From: JAEZBP01 sp963832725
GTDB lineage: Bacteria > Myxococcota_A > Polyangia > Polyangiales > Sandaracinaceae
Reading direction: 5' to 3'
DNA: 64,000 nucleotides
Assembly (NCBI GenBank): GCA_963832725.1
Contig: CAWHVG010000002.1
Coordinates: 1,054,001-1,118,000, forward strand
The translations under genes and the position numbers were made by a program. The notes beneath the pieces were generated by a model. It was not told the origin of the DNA and made no database searches. It was given only the letters and a program-made list of their open reading frames with translations. Positions within the stretch are counted from its first letter, which is position 1. Every line of letters starts with the position of its first letter. This document shows, one piece after another, positions 56,723 through 64,000 of the stretch.

Positions 56723-59398
56723 TCAGCCGGTGTGGCGGAGGCCGGCGGCGATGCCTTGCACGGTGACGTGTGCGACGTGCTCCCAGCGCGCGGCGTCGTC
56801 TCCGCCTTCGCGGGCGCGGCGCAGGGCCTCGACCTGGAGGTAGCTCAGCGGGTCGACGTAGGGGTTGCGAAGGCGGATGGAGCGCTGGAGCACGGGGTCG
56901 TCGTCGAGCAATGCGCGCTCGTCGAGGACTTCGCGGACGCGCTCCGATGTGTTGTCGTGACGTTCGCAGATGCGCGCGAAGATCCGCGCGCCGCCCGCGT
57001 CGTCCATGAGCCCGGCGTAGCGGCGGGCGATCGCGAGGTCCGCCTTGGCCAGCGACATCTCCACGTTCTCGAGCAGGTCGCAGAAGAAGGGGGAGCGGTC
57101 GCGCAAAACCCGCAGGCGCGCCAACCCGCCCTCTTCGCTCGCGACGGCATCGAGCGCGGCGCCGACGCCGTACCAGCCGGTCAGGCCGTGCCGCGACTGG
57201 CTCCACGCGAAGACCCACGGGATGGCCCGCAGATCCGAGAGCCCCGGCTGGCCCCGTCGCTTGCTCGGCCGGCTGGCGATGGGCAGGGAGGCGATGGCCG
57301 AGAGCGGGGTGGCCTCGCGGAAGTAGCGCACCAGATCGGGGTCGCCGATCAGCTCGCGATAGGCGCGCTGGCTGATGTCGGCCATGCGAGCGAGCAGCGC
57401 GCGATCTTCCGGCGCCTCCAGGGTGGGCGTGCCGCGCGCTTCCATCCGGGCCAGGAGCGCGGCGCCGCCGGTCTGTTCGATGTAGCGCGCGGCCAAGGCG
57501 GGATCCGCGAAGTTGTGGGCGCGCATCTCGCCCTGCTCGGTGATCTTGATGCAGCCGCTGAAGGCATCACGAGGCAGGGCGCGGATGGCTCGGTAGGTGG
57601 GGCCGCCGCCGCGGCTGACCGAGCCGCCCCGGCCGTGGAAGACGCGGAGGGTGACGCCGTGCTGGCGGCAGACTTCGGCGGCCTCGCGCTGGGCGGCGAC
57701 GACGCGCACGCGGCTGGAGAGCACGCCGCCGCTCTTCATGGAGTCCGAGTAGCCGACCAGGAGCTCCTGGACGTCGCCGCGGCCGCGGACGTGCTCGCGG
57801 TAGCGCGGGTCGGTCAGGAGCGCGCTCAGCAAGGGGCCGGCGTTGGTCAGATCCTCGGGCGTCTCGAGCAGCGGGACGATGTCGAGGTCGCGCTCGATGC
57901 CGTGCAGCTCGGCGAGGCGCAGGACCTCGAGCACGTCCGTCGCCGAGTGGGTCATGGAGATGATGTACGTGCCGATGGCGTCCGCCCCGAAACGCGCTTG
58001 CTGGTGGCGGAGGCTCTCGAAGAGATCGAGGAGGCGTCGCGCGGCGTCGGAGACATGGGCGCGCCGTGCGGGAAGGGTGAGCTTCTCGAGCGCGGCGCGG
58101 CGGGTATCCTCGTCGCGACTTTCGTAGTCGGGATCGCCGGTGAGCTCGGCGAGCACGGCGTGGTGGACGGCGGAGTCCTCGCGCACGTCGAGCGCGGCCA
58201 GCGAGAAGCCGAAGCAGCGGACCCGCCAGATGAGCTCGAGCAGGGCGTCGTTCGGAAGGGCGCTCGCGTGGGCGGCGAGGAGCGTCTCGCGCATCACCTC
58301 GAGGTCGGTGAGAAACGCGTCCGGGCTCGGGTAGCCGCCCGCCTGAAAGCGCTTGGCGCGTGCGAGTCGCTCGCGGGCCAGGGTGATCATCCGGCGCAGC
58401 GGCTCGCGCGGGTTCTGGCGCTCGGCCAACGCGGCGGCTTCGGGGACGACGACGGCGGCGCGCTCGAGCGCATGATCGAGCGCGGCGGTGTCGGGCAGCC
58501 GCTCCTCGGTGGCCGCCAGCGGGTCGGCCAGCCGCACCAGGTCACGCTCGTAGCGGGTGAGGATGGCGTCGCGAAGCAAGGACAGCGTGCGCTCGGTGAT
58601 CGCCTCGTTGACGAAGGGGTTGCCGTCGCGGTCCGCGCCCATCCAGGAGCCGAAGCGCCAGGGCAGCGGGAGGGCGTCGGGATCGACCACGCCGAACGCA
58701 TCCTCGAACGCGGCGTGCAGGCGGCGCTGAGCGCGCGGGACGACGTCGAGGAGAACGCGATCGAGGTAGTAGAGGCCGGCCTTGACCTCGTCGAGCACCT
58801 CGGGCTTCTCGCCGCGCTCCATGGCGTGCTCCCACAGCGCTTCCACGGCCGCCCGCAGCACGCGATCTTCGTCGTGCTGCTCGCGCTCGGTGGCCCCGAA
58901 GCGGTCGCGTGCCTCGAGGCTGTCGCGCGCTTTGGCGAGGAGCCGCTCGGTGGTGCGCCTTCGTGCTTCGGTCGGGTGGGCGGTGAAGACGTAGCGGAGC
59001 TCGACCTCACTCAGCGCGGCCAGCACTTCGTCGCGCGAGGCGCCGCGTTCGCGCAGCTCGGTCAGGATGGCCGCCAGCGACTCGGACACGCTCGACGGCC
59101 CGCCTTCGCGCTCGCGCCGGGTCAGCTCGCGGGTCCGCTGTACGTCCTCGGCGAGGTTGACGAGCTGGAAGTAGAGGGCGAACGCACGCGCGACCTCGGC
59201 CGCCGTCTGGGCGTCGAGCGAGCGGGCTCGCGCCGAGAGCGCCTCGCGCGCTTCCTCGCTGTTCTCTTCCCGCGCCCGCTTGGCCGACAGGCGCATCGAC
59301 TCCACGTGCTCGAAGAGGGTCTCTCCACCGTGCGCACGGAGCACCTCGCCCAAGGTGTCTCCGACCAGCCGCACGTCGTCTGCGATCGTTCGCTCCAT
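56723..59398 (-). CDS. ppc: Phosphoenolpyruvate carboxylase
   Basis: This enzyme carboxylates PEP to oxaloacetate to replenish the TCA cycle. The 891-residue protein is full length, with the catalytic His in VFTAHPTEARRRTTERLLAK, the GYSDSMKSGG lysine loop, the mobile FHGRGGSVSRGGGP loop and the C-terminal RNPYVDPLSYLQVE ending in Gly. The inner ATG at 59398 was chosen because family similarity begins there (MERTIADDVRLVGDTLGEVL). No GATC-type frame break occurs. It stands alone between unrelated genes. Confidence 0.97.
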   Translation of the reverse strand: MERTIADDVRLVGDTLGEVLRAHGGETLFEHVESMRLSAKRAREENSEEAREALSARARSLDAQTAAEVARAFALYFQLVNLAEDVQRTRELTRREREGGPSSVSESLAAILTELRERGASRDEVLAALSEVELRYVFTAHPTEARRRTTERLLAKARDSLEARDRFGATEREQHDEDRVLRAAVEALWEHAMERGEKPEVLDEVKAGLYYLDRVLLDVVPRAQRRLHAAFEDAFGVVDPDALPLPWRFGSWMGADRDGNPFVNEAITERTLSLLRDAILTRYERDLVRLADPLAATEERLPDTAALDHALERAAVVVPEAAALAERQNPREPLRRMITLARERLARAKRFQAGGYPSPDAFLTDLEVMRETLLAAHASALPNDALLELIWRVRCFGFSLAALDVREDSAVHHAVLAELTGDPDYESRDEDTRRAALEKLTLPARRAHVSDAARRLLDLFESLRHQQARFGADAIGTYIISMTHSATDVLEVLRLAELHGIERDLDIVPLLETPEDLTNAGPLLSALLTDPRYREHVRGRGDVQELLVGYSDSMKSGGVLSSRVRVVAAQREAAEVCRQHGVTLRVFHGRGGSVSRGGGPTYRAIRALPRDAFSGCIKITEQGEMRAHNFADPALAARYIEQTGGAALLARMEARGTPTLEAPEDRALLARMADISQRAYRELIGDPDLVRYFREATPLSAIASLPIASRPSKRRGQPGLSDLRAIPWVFAWSQSRHGLTGWYGVGAALDAVASEEGGLARLRVLRDRSPFFCDLLENVEMSLAKADLAIARRYAGLMDDAGGARIFARICERHDNTSERVREVLDERALLDDDPVLQRSIRLRNPYVDPLSYLQVEALRRAREGGDDAARWEHVAHVTVQGIAAGLRHTG

Positions 59399-59642
59399 CG
59401 CGGCGAGGCTAGTCCCTTGTGCGGCGCTCGCCAGTGACGGGTTCGGACGGGCTCGGCATCGATGGCGCCAGTGGTCGTCGCTGCCGCGCGTGAACGGGCA
59501 CAGAGGGTGGTGCCGTCGAAACGCGGGCAGCGCACGCTGTTCTCGCGCTCGCTGTGCGGCGCAGCGCGTCGTGAACGGGCGCAGGCCGCTGGTCTCGTCG
59601 CGACGCGGGCCGAGCACGGCGCCTTCGCGACCGTCGATCGGA

Positions 59643-61391
59643 TCAGTGCTCGGTCGGCTCACGCTGCGCGTCGAGCCAGCGGCGGATCGCGCTCATGTCG
59701 TGGGCGGAGAGCGGGCCGGTGGGCGGCATGCGGCGCGTGGCACCGGGGCGGATGCGCTGCCAGAGGAGGGGCTGGCCGTCGTCGTCCGTGCGGAGCCAGC
59801 CGAGGCGGTGCAACGCGGTTAGAGCGGCGCTCGCGTCGGCGCGGAAGTGCTCGTGGCAGGGGCTGCAGCGCGGGCCGAAGATGTCCCGCTGGAGCGCGGT
59901 GAACGCGGCGTCCGCTTCGATGGCAGGCTCTTCGTTCGTCGTCCCGCCCGTGCCGCCGCGGCTCGCGGCCCAGCGGTCGACCGAGAGGCGCAGGACGTCC
60001 GCGTTGTTGTCCTCGACGAGCCACACGCTTCCGTCGCGCGCCTCGGTCATCTCCACCGGGTTGCCGCGCGGGACGCTGTCGCTGGCATCCCAACCGGCGA
60101 TGACCTCCCGGAAGTCGGCATCCTCGGCCGGCACGCCGCGCGCGTCGACGTCGAAGAGGATCACGCGGTGGCCGGGCGGGCGGTAGCCGTGCAGCGTCAT
60201 CAACAGGCGCCCGGTCAGCTCGGGCATCCGCGAGCCGCGGTAGTACATCATCCCGAGCGGCGCTCCGTGTGGCGGCAGGAGGACGCGCGGCGGCGCGTAG
60301 CGCGGGTTGGTGGCCACATCGCAGGCGAAGCTCGCGTTGGACCACTCGGGCGTGCGCTGGTCGCGGTCGTAGCAGTAGGGCCAGCCGTAGTGCTTGCCGT
60401 CGACGATGACGTTCAGCTCTTCGTGCGGACGGTCTTCTTCCGGGAAGTCGATGCCGTTCTCGCCCTGCAGGAGGGTGCCGCTCTCGTGCGCGACCAGCGC
60501 GACGGAGTTCCGAAGGCCGTGCGCGATGAACGCGGGCGCCGACGACCAGCGCCGCTCGCCCAGATAGCGAAAGCGCCAGAGGGCGGCGGTGTGGTCGTCT
60601 TCGTCGTGGCAGTGATCTTCGGCCTGCGACTCGGCGCAGCGATCGGTGGCCGAGCCCATGTCGAGCACGATGTCCCAGCGCGGCGTGAACACGAACGCGG
60701 TCAGCGGATGCCAGCGCAAGGAGCGGCCGGGCATCGAGACGGGCAGGTCGTCGACGACGCGCTCCACGGTCGAGGCGGGATCGTGGGCCGCCGGATCGAC
60801 CCGGATGATGCGCTGGACCTCGCCGACGTAGACCCAGCCGTCCGGGCCGAGGCGGATGCCGTGCGGGCGATCGAGGCGGCTCAGGACGACCTCGGGCGTC
60901 CACGTTTCGCCGTCCTTGGTGAGCCGCCACAAGCGACCGGCGCGAGGACGGCGCGCGCCGGCGTCGACCATCCACATCACGTCGTCGCGATGCGGATCCT
61001 GGACGATGCCGCGGGGTCGGAAGCGGCCGCGCGCCGCTTGAACGGTCGGATGCTCGCCGTTCAGCACCAGCCCGACGCAGCGTCCCGGCAGCGTCTTCAG
61101 CGGCAGATAGGGATAGCCGTCGCAGTCGCGGCCGACGTCGGCCAGGTAGTCGCCGCGTCGCTCCAGCCGCGAGGGTGGCGCTTGCTCGGGCTGCTCGGCG
61201 GCTGTCTGCTCGGGCTGTTCTCCCTCCGACGCCGGCGTGTCGTCGGTCGGTATCGCGGGCTCCGGGCGCTGGGTGCGCTCGACCGCCTCGTGCCTCTCGC
61301 TCGTGGGCTCGCTCGCCCCGTCGTCGCCGCAGCCGATCGAGAGGACGAGCGCCCACGCTGCCCAGCGCCAGGTGTCGGTCGTTCTTCCCAC
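59643..61391 (-). CDS. PQQ-type sugar dehydrogenase-like lipoprotein with haem c domain
   Basis: This 582-residue lipoprotein has signal WRWAAWALVLSIGC and a Glu/Pro/Thr linker. The central domain resembles soluble glucose/sorbosone dehydrogenase six-bladed propellers (RPHGIRLGPDGWVYVGEVQR, GLRNSVALVAHESGTLLQGE, HYGWPYCYD). The last ~90 residues form a cytochrome c-like domain with CSPCH and a candidate axial Met in RMPPTGPL. It could oxidise a sugar or alcohol in the periplasm and pass electrons to its own haem. Cofactor and substrate are inferred. Confidence 0.82.
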   Translation of the reverse strand: MGRTTDTWRWAAWALVLSIGCGDDGASEPTSERHEAVERTQRPEPAIPTDDTPASEGEQPEQTAAEQPEQAPPSRLERRGDYLADVGRDCDGYPYLPLKTLPGRCVGLVLNGEHPTVQAARGRFRPRGIVQDPHRDDVMWMVDAGARRPRAGRLWRLTKDGETWTPEVVLSRLDRPHGIRLGPDGWVYVGEVQRIIRVDPAAHDPASTVERVVDDLPVSMPGRSLRWHPLTAFVFTPRWDIVLDMGSATDRCAESQAEDHCHDEDDHTAALWRFRYLGERRWSSAPAFIAHGLRNSVALVAHESGTLLQGENGIDFPEEDRPHEELNVIVDGKHYGWPYCYDRDQRTPEWSNASFACDVATNPRYAPPRVLLPPHGAPLGMMYYRGSRMPELTGRLLMTLHGYRPPGHRVILFDVDARGVPAEDADFREVIAGWDASDSVPRGNPVEMTEARDGSVWLVEDNNADVLRLSVDRWAASRGGTGGTTNEEPAIEADAAFTALQRDIFGPRCSPCHEHFRADASAALTALHRLGWLRTDDDGQPLLWQRIRPGATRRMPPTGPLSAHDMSAIRRWLDAQREPTEH

Positions 61392-61586
61392 CGGGCGCCG
61401 AGTATCGCTTCGTCCGCCGCCGCGAGCGAGCGGCGCGTGCGCTGAGCTGACGCATGTCGTCTCGTCGACGGGCCGGCTGGCTCACTTCTGGTCCGCGGAG
61501 GGTCGTTTGTCGCCTCCCTGACCCCGACGAGGCGGTGCTAGGCGGAGAGGGCCGCGCGGTGGACCGCGCCTCAACCCGGAGTCTCC

Positions 61587-63194
61587 ATGAGCACCCGATT
61601 CGCCCTCTGCCTGCCTCTCCTCCTCATCGGCCTCGCGCCGGCCACGGTCTTCGCGGCGACCATCACGGTCGACACGACGACCGACGACCCCGCGATGGGC
61701 TGCACCCTGCGCGAGGCGCTCGCCTCGGCCGACGCCGACGCCGCCGCGGGCAACGGCTGCGCGGACGGGAGCGGCGCCGACCGCGTGGTCGTCCCCGCCG
61801 GCACCTACGCGATCGACAGCGAGATCCAGATCACGTCCGAGGTCGCCATCGTCGGGGCGGGGAGCGACACGACCGTCCTCGACGCGGGCTCCGCGTCCCA
61901 CCGCATCTTCGACATCGCCTCCGGCGCACGGGTGCGCGTCTCGAACCTGCGGCTGACCCACGGGGCCGGCGACACCGTGGCCGGGGCGCTGGGCGTCGAG
62001 TCGGGCGGAAGCGTGACCCTCGAGCGGCTTCGGATCGACCACAACACGAGCCGACTCGGCGGCGCGATCCGGATCACCTACGGGGGCCGGCTGAGCATCT
62101 TCGACAGCGAGCTCGACCACAACACGGCGACCGGGAGCGGCGGGGCGATCGAGAACAACGGTGATCTCGTCGTCGAGCGCTGCGGTTTCCACGACAACGA
62201 CGCGACGAACCAGGGCGGCGCGATCCACGTCCAGCCGAACAGCGGCCTCGCGACGACCGAGATCCGCGACTCGCTCTTCGCGATGAACTCGGCGACCAAT
62301 CACGGCGGGGCGCTCGCCAGCTCGTTCGACGCCAACGACGCGACGACGGCGGTCTTCAACTCCACGTTCAGTGGCAACTCTTCCGCGGCGCGCGGCGGCG
62401 CGATCAACGTGCAGGGCGGAAGCCACGAGCTGACGCTCTCCGGGGTCACGGTCACCGGGAACGACGCGGCCACGCAGGGCGGCGGCGTCGTGGCGCAGAG
62501 CGGCGGTACCCTCGCGGTGACCAACTCGATCGTGGCCGGCAACACCGCGTCCACCGCGGGCCCGGACTGCTGGATGGACACGGCGACCGTGCCCGTCGAG
62601 CACCACAACCTGCTGGGGGACTCGACCGACTGCGCGATCTTCACCGACGCCACCGACGTCGTGGGCACGGGGGCGGGGATCCTCCCCCTCGCGGACAACG
62701 GCGGGCGCACGTTCACCCACGCCCTCGACCCGAGCAGCCCCGCACGCGGCGCGGGTGACTGCGTCGCCGCGGACGGCAGCATCCTGCTCCACGACCAGCG
62801 TGGGGTGCCGCGCACTGCAGCGGGGGCGTGCACGCTCGGGGCCTGGGATCCATTCGCGGCCCTCGCCCTGAGCACGGACGAGCCGGCGGGCGCCAACTGC
62901 GCGCATGGCGGCACGAAGCTCGAGACCGGCATCGACGTGAACGACGACGGCACCCTCGAGCCCTTCGAGGTCACCTCCACCGAGTACGTCTGCGTCGACC
63001 TGTCCGGCGCCGAGTTGGTCGACGTCGCGACCGAGCCTGCCGGGTCCAACTGCGCCCAGGGCGGGCTGCGGGTCGACTCGGGCACCGACCTCGACGGTGA
63101 TGGCAACCTCCAGCCCGGCGAGGTCGTGAACACCTACTTGCGGTTGTCAACCACCTACCAGCCGAGAATGGCGGACGGCTCGCCGCGCGTGTGA
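61587..63194 (+). CDS. Secreted beta-helix protein with CSLREAI-like start and C-terminal repeats
   Basis: This 535-residue protein has signal MSTRFALCLPLLLIGLAPAT, then ITVDTTTDDPAMGCTLREAL, a CSLREAI-type motif. Right-handed parallel beta-helix repeats follow (HNTATGSGGAIENNG, NDATNQGGAIHVQPNSG). Two Cys-containing repeats of about 65 residues come last (NCAHGGTKLETGIDVNDDG, NCAQGGLRVDSGTDLDGDGN). The second repeat is cut short: where the first ends STEYVCV the second reads NTYLRLSTTYQPRMADGSP. An insertion or rearrangement near 63140 has therefore probably changed the C-terminus. Likely surface or matrix protein. Confidence 0.82.
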   Translation: MSTRFALCLPLLLIGLAPATVFAATITVDTTTDDPAMGCTLREALASADADAAAGNGCADGSGADRVVVPAGTYAIDSEIQITSEVAIVGAGSDTTVLDAGSASHRIFDIASGARVRVSNLRLTHGAGDTVAGALGVESGGSVTLERLRIDHNTSRLGGAIRITYGGRLSIFDSELDHNTATGSGGAIENNGDLVVERCGFHDNDATNQGGAIHVQPNSGLATTEIRDSLFAMNSATNHGGALASSFDANDATTAVFNSTFSGNSSAARGGAINVQGGSHELTLSGVTVTGNDAATQGGGVVAQSGGTLAVTNSIVAGNTASTAGPDCWMDTATVPVEHHNLLGDSTDCAIFTDATDVVGTGAGILPLADNGGRTFTHALDPSSPARGAGDCVAADGSILLHDQRGVPRTAAGACTLGAWDPFAALALSTDEPAGANCAHGGTKLETGIDVNDDGTLEPFEVTSTEYVCVDLSGAELVDVATEPAGSNCAQGGLRVDSGTDLDGDGNLQPGEVVNTYLRLSTTYQPRMADGSPRV

Positions 63195-63362
63195 GGTGGC
63201 AGACAAGCGCGACGTGATCCGGGTCCGCGCCGCGGTCATCAGTGGAATGCTCGCTGGTGTCGAGCGCGGCGCGGGGCTCGGGACGTGGATGCGACTCGCG
63301 TCGCCGCCGGCGGCGTGACCGGCATGCGATGGGATGTTGCGGCTCGCATCGCCGCCCCGAGC

Positions 63363-64000
63363 TCAGTCAATCGGCCAGAGGCGGCGCAGGAGCACGCGGA
63401 CGAGGCGGTGCCGCTCGCGAGCGTCGAGTCGAAAGCAAGCGTGGATGCGTCGAGCGGAGCGGCGCGCGAAGGCGCGCCGCGCGTCCTCCTCGGTCGGTGC
63501 GACGAGCGCGAGCGCGTCGATCCAGAAGTGCCGGTCGAGCACGCGGTCGGCAGCGACGAGGCGACGGGTGATCGCGCGGAGGCGAGCGTCGAGGTCGCCG
63601 TGCGCGAGGACCACGTCGCGCTCGCGGAGCAGCGGAGCGATGAAGCGGTCGCGCGCTTCGATGCGCTCGCGCAGGAGGGCCTGCGTGATCGCATCGGCCT
63701 CGTGCTCGTGATGGACGTTGCGCACGATGCCGAGGAGGTAACGCGCGTCGACGCCGTCGGGCAGCGTCGCGCACCCCTGCTTCGCATCGAAGGTCGCGAT
63801 CGCGTCCACCACGGCGTCGCGCGGGTAGCACGCGATCACGTCTCGTACGCGTCGCTCCGGATCGAGCAGCGAGAGGCGCTCGAAGGCGCCGTCGAGCAAC
63901 GCGCGCATCTCGGGGTCGACGCGCGCCGCTCGGGCCTCGCGGGCGAGCTGCTGCTTGCGCATGCGGTCGCGCAGAGAGGCACGGGCCGATTCGCGCTCGT
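63363..64000 (-). CDS. Partial hypothetical protein, 5' end outside the window
   Basis: The frame runs from the right edge to a stop at 63363. The visible 212 residues are helical and Arg/Ala-rich (ERLSLLDPERRVRDVIACYP, ARYLLGIVRNVHHEHEADAI). No family is recognised. An internal ATG at 63962 exists, but coding character continues upstream of it to the window end, so it is probably not the start. Confidence 0.55.
   Translation of the reverse strand, partial: ERESARASLRDRMRKQQLAREARAARVDPEMRALLDGAFERLSLLDPERRVRDVIACYPRDAVVDAIATFDAKQGCATLPDGVDARYLLGIVRNVHHEHEADAITQALLRERIEARDRFIAPLLRERDVVLAHGDLDARLRAITRRLVAADRVLDRHFWIDALALVAPTEEDARRAFARRSARRIHACFRLDARERHRLVRVLLRRLWPID

Noticed and set aside
56297..59437. 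Long plus-strand open frame opposite ppc
   Set aside because: It is a shadow of a well-conserved phosphoenolpyruvate carboxylase gene and has no recognisable domain.

Overview
The window comes from a high-GC (roughly 70% by eye) Gram-negative bacterium, most likely a myxobacterium-type Myxococcota (Polyangia, Sandaracinus-like). This is inferred from many secreted lipoproteins with Asp/Gly-rich stalks and short Cys/Asp calcium-loop-like motifs, a membrane Ser/Thr kinase paired with a TPR/PEGA protein, a PNGase F-like enzyme and strong G/C third positions. No rRNA is present to settle it.

Region 1 (1-20.1 kb) is ordinary chromosome. It holds a partial membrane protein, an RluA-type pseudouridine synthase, formate-THF ligase, and a leftward operon (14.1 to 3.4 kb) of Ser/Thr kinase, TPR/PEGA protein and four paralogous lipoproteins joined by overlapping or abutting start and stop codons. 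A sterol desaturase-like hydroxylase, a PNGase F-like lipoprotein, a truncated methyltransferase, a DUF4168 lipoprotein, a thioredoxin-fold protein, a SpoU RNA methyltransferase and tRNA-His, tRNA-Arg and tRNA-Lys follow.

Region 2 (20.08-41.30 kb) is an integrated island in the 3' end of tRNA-Lys, bounded by a 52-bp perfect direct repeat. It carries an excisionase-like HTH protein, an HUH Rep-like protein, a tyrosine integrase, an ArdC-type antirestriction protein, an XRE regulator and an IS256 element. A large accessory cargo includes two PD-(D/E)xK-like proteins, two PIN-like proteins, a SprT-like zincin, two papain-like proteins, a caspase/CHAT-like protein and a PLD-like protein. Five of these (27.1-33.5 kb) form a tight operon that looks like an undescribed conflict or defence system.

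Region 3 (41.3-56.7 kb) is plastic chromosome. It has an IS66-family element with an 8-bp target duplication, two copies of a decayed extracellular module, a lipase-like lipoprotein, more lipoproteins and a GDT1/UPF0016 transporter. A RAYT-type HUH transposase sits among six local tandem-repeat arrays, several of which share the core ACCCGGGGTG.

Region 4 (56.7-64 kb) has phosphoenolpyruvate carboxylase, a sugar dehydrogenase-like lipoprotein with a haem c motif, a beta-helix surface protein and a partial gene.

A cross-cutting signal is that at least ten coding frame breaks in the first 38 kb sit exactly on GATTC/GAATC. Each is repaired by reading GATC. This points to a systematic one-base insertion at a subset of GATC sites, most simply a sequencing artefact, so the affected genes are probably intact in the organism.
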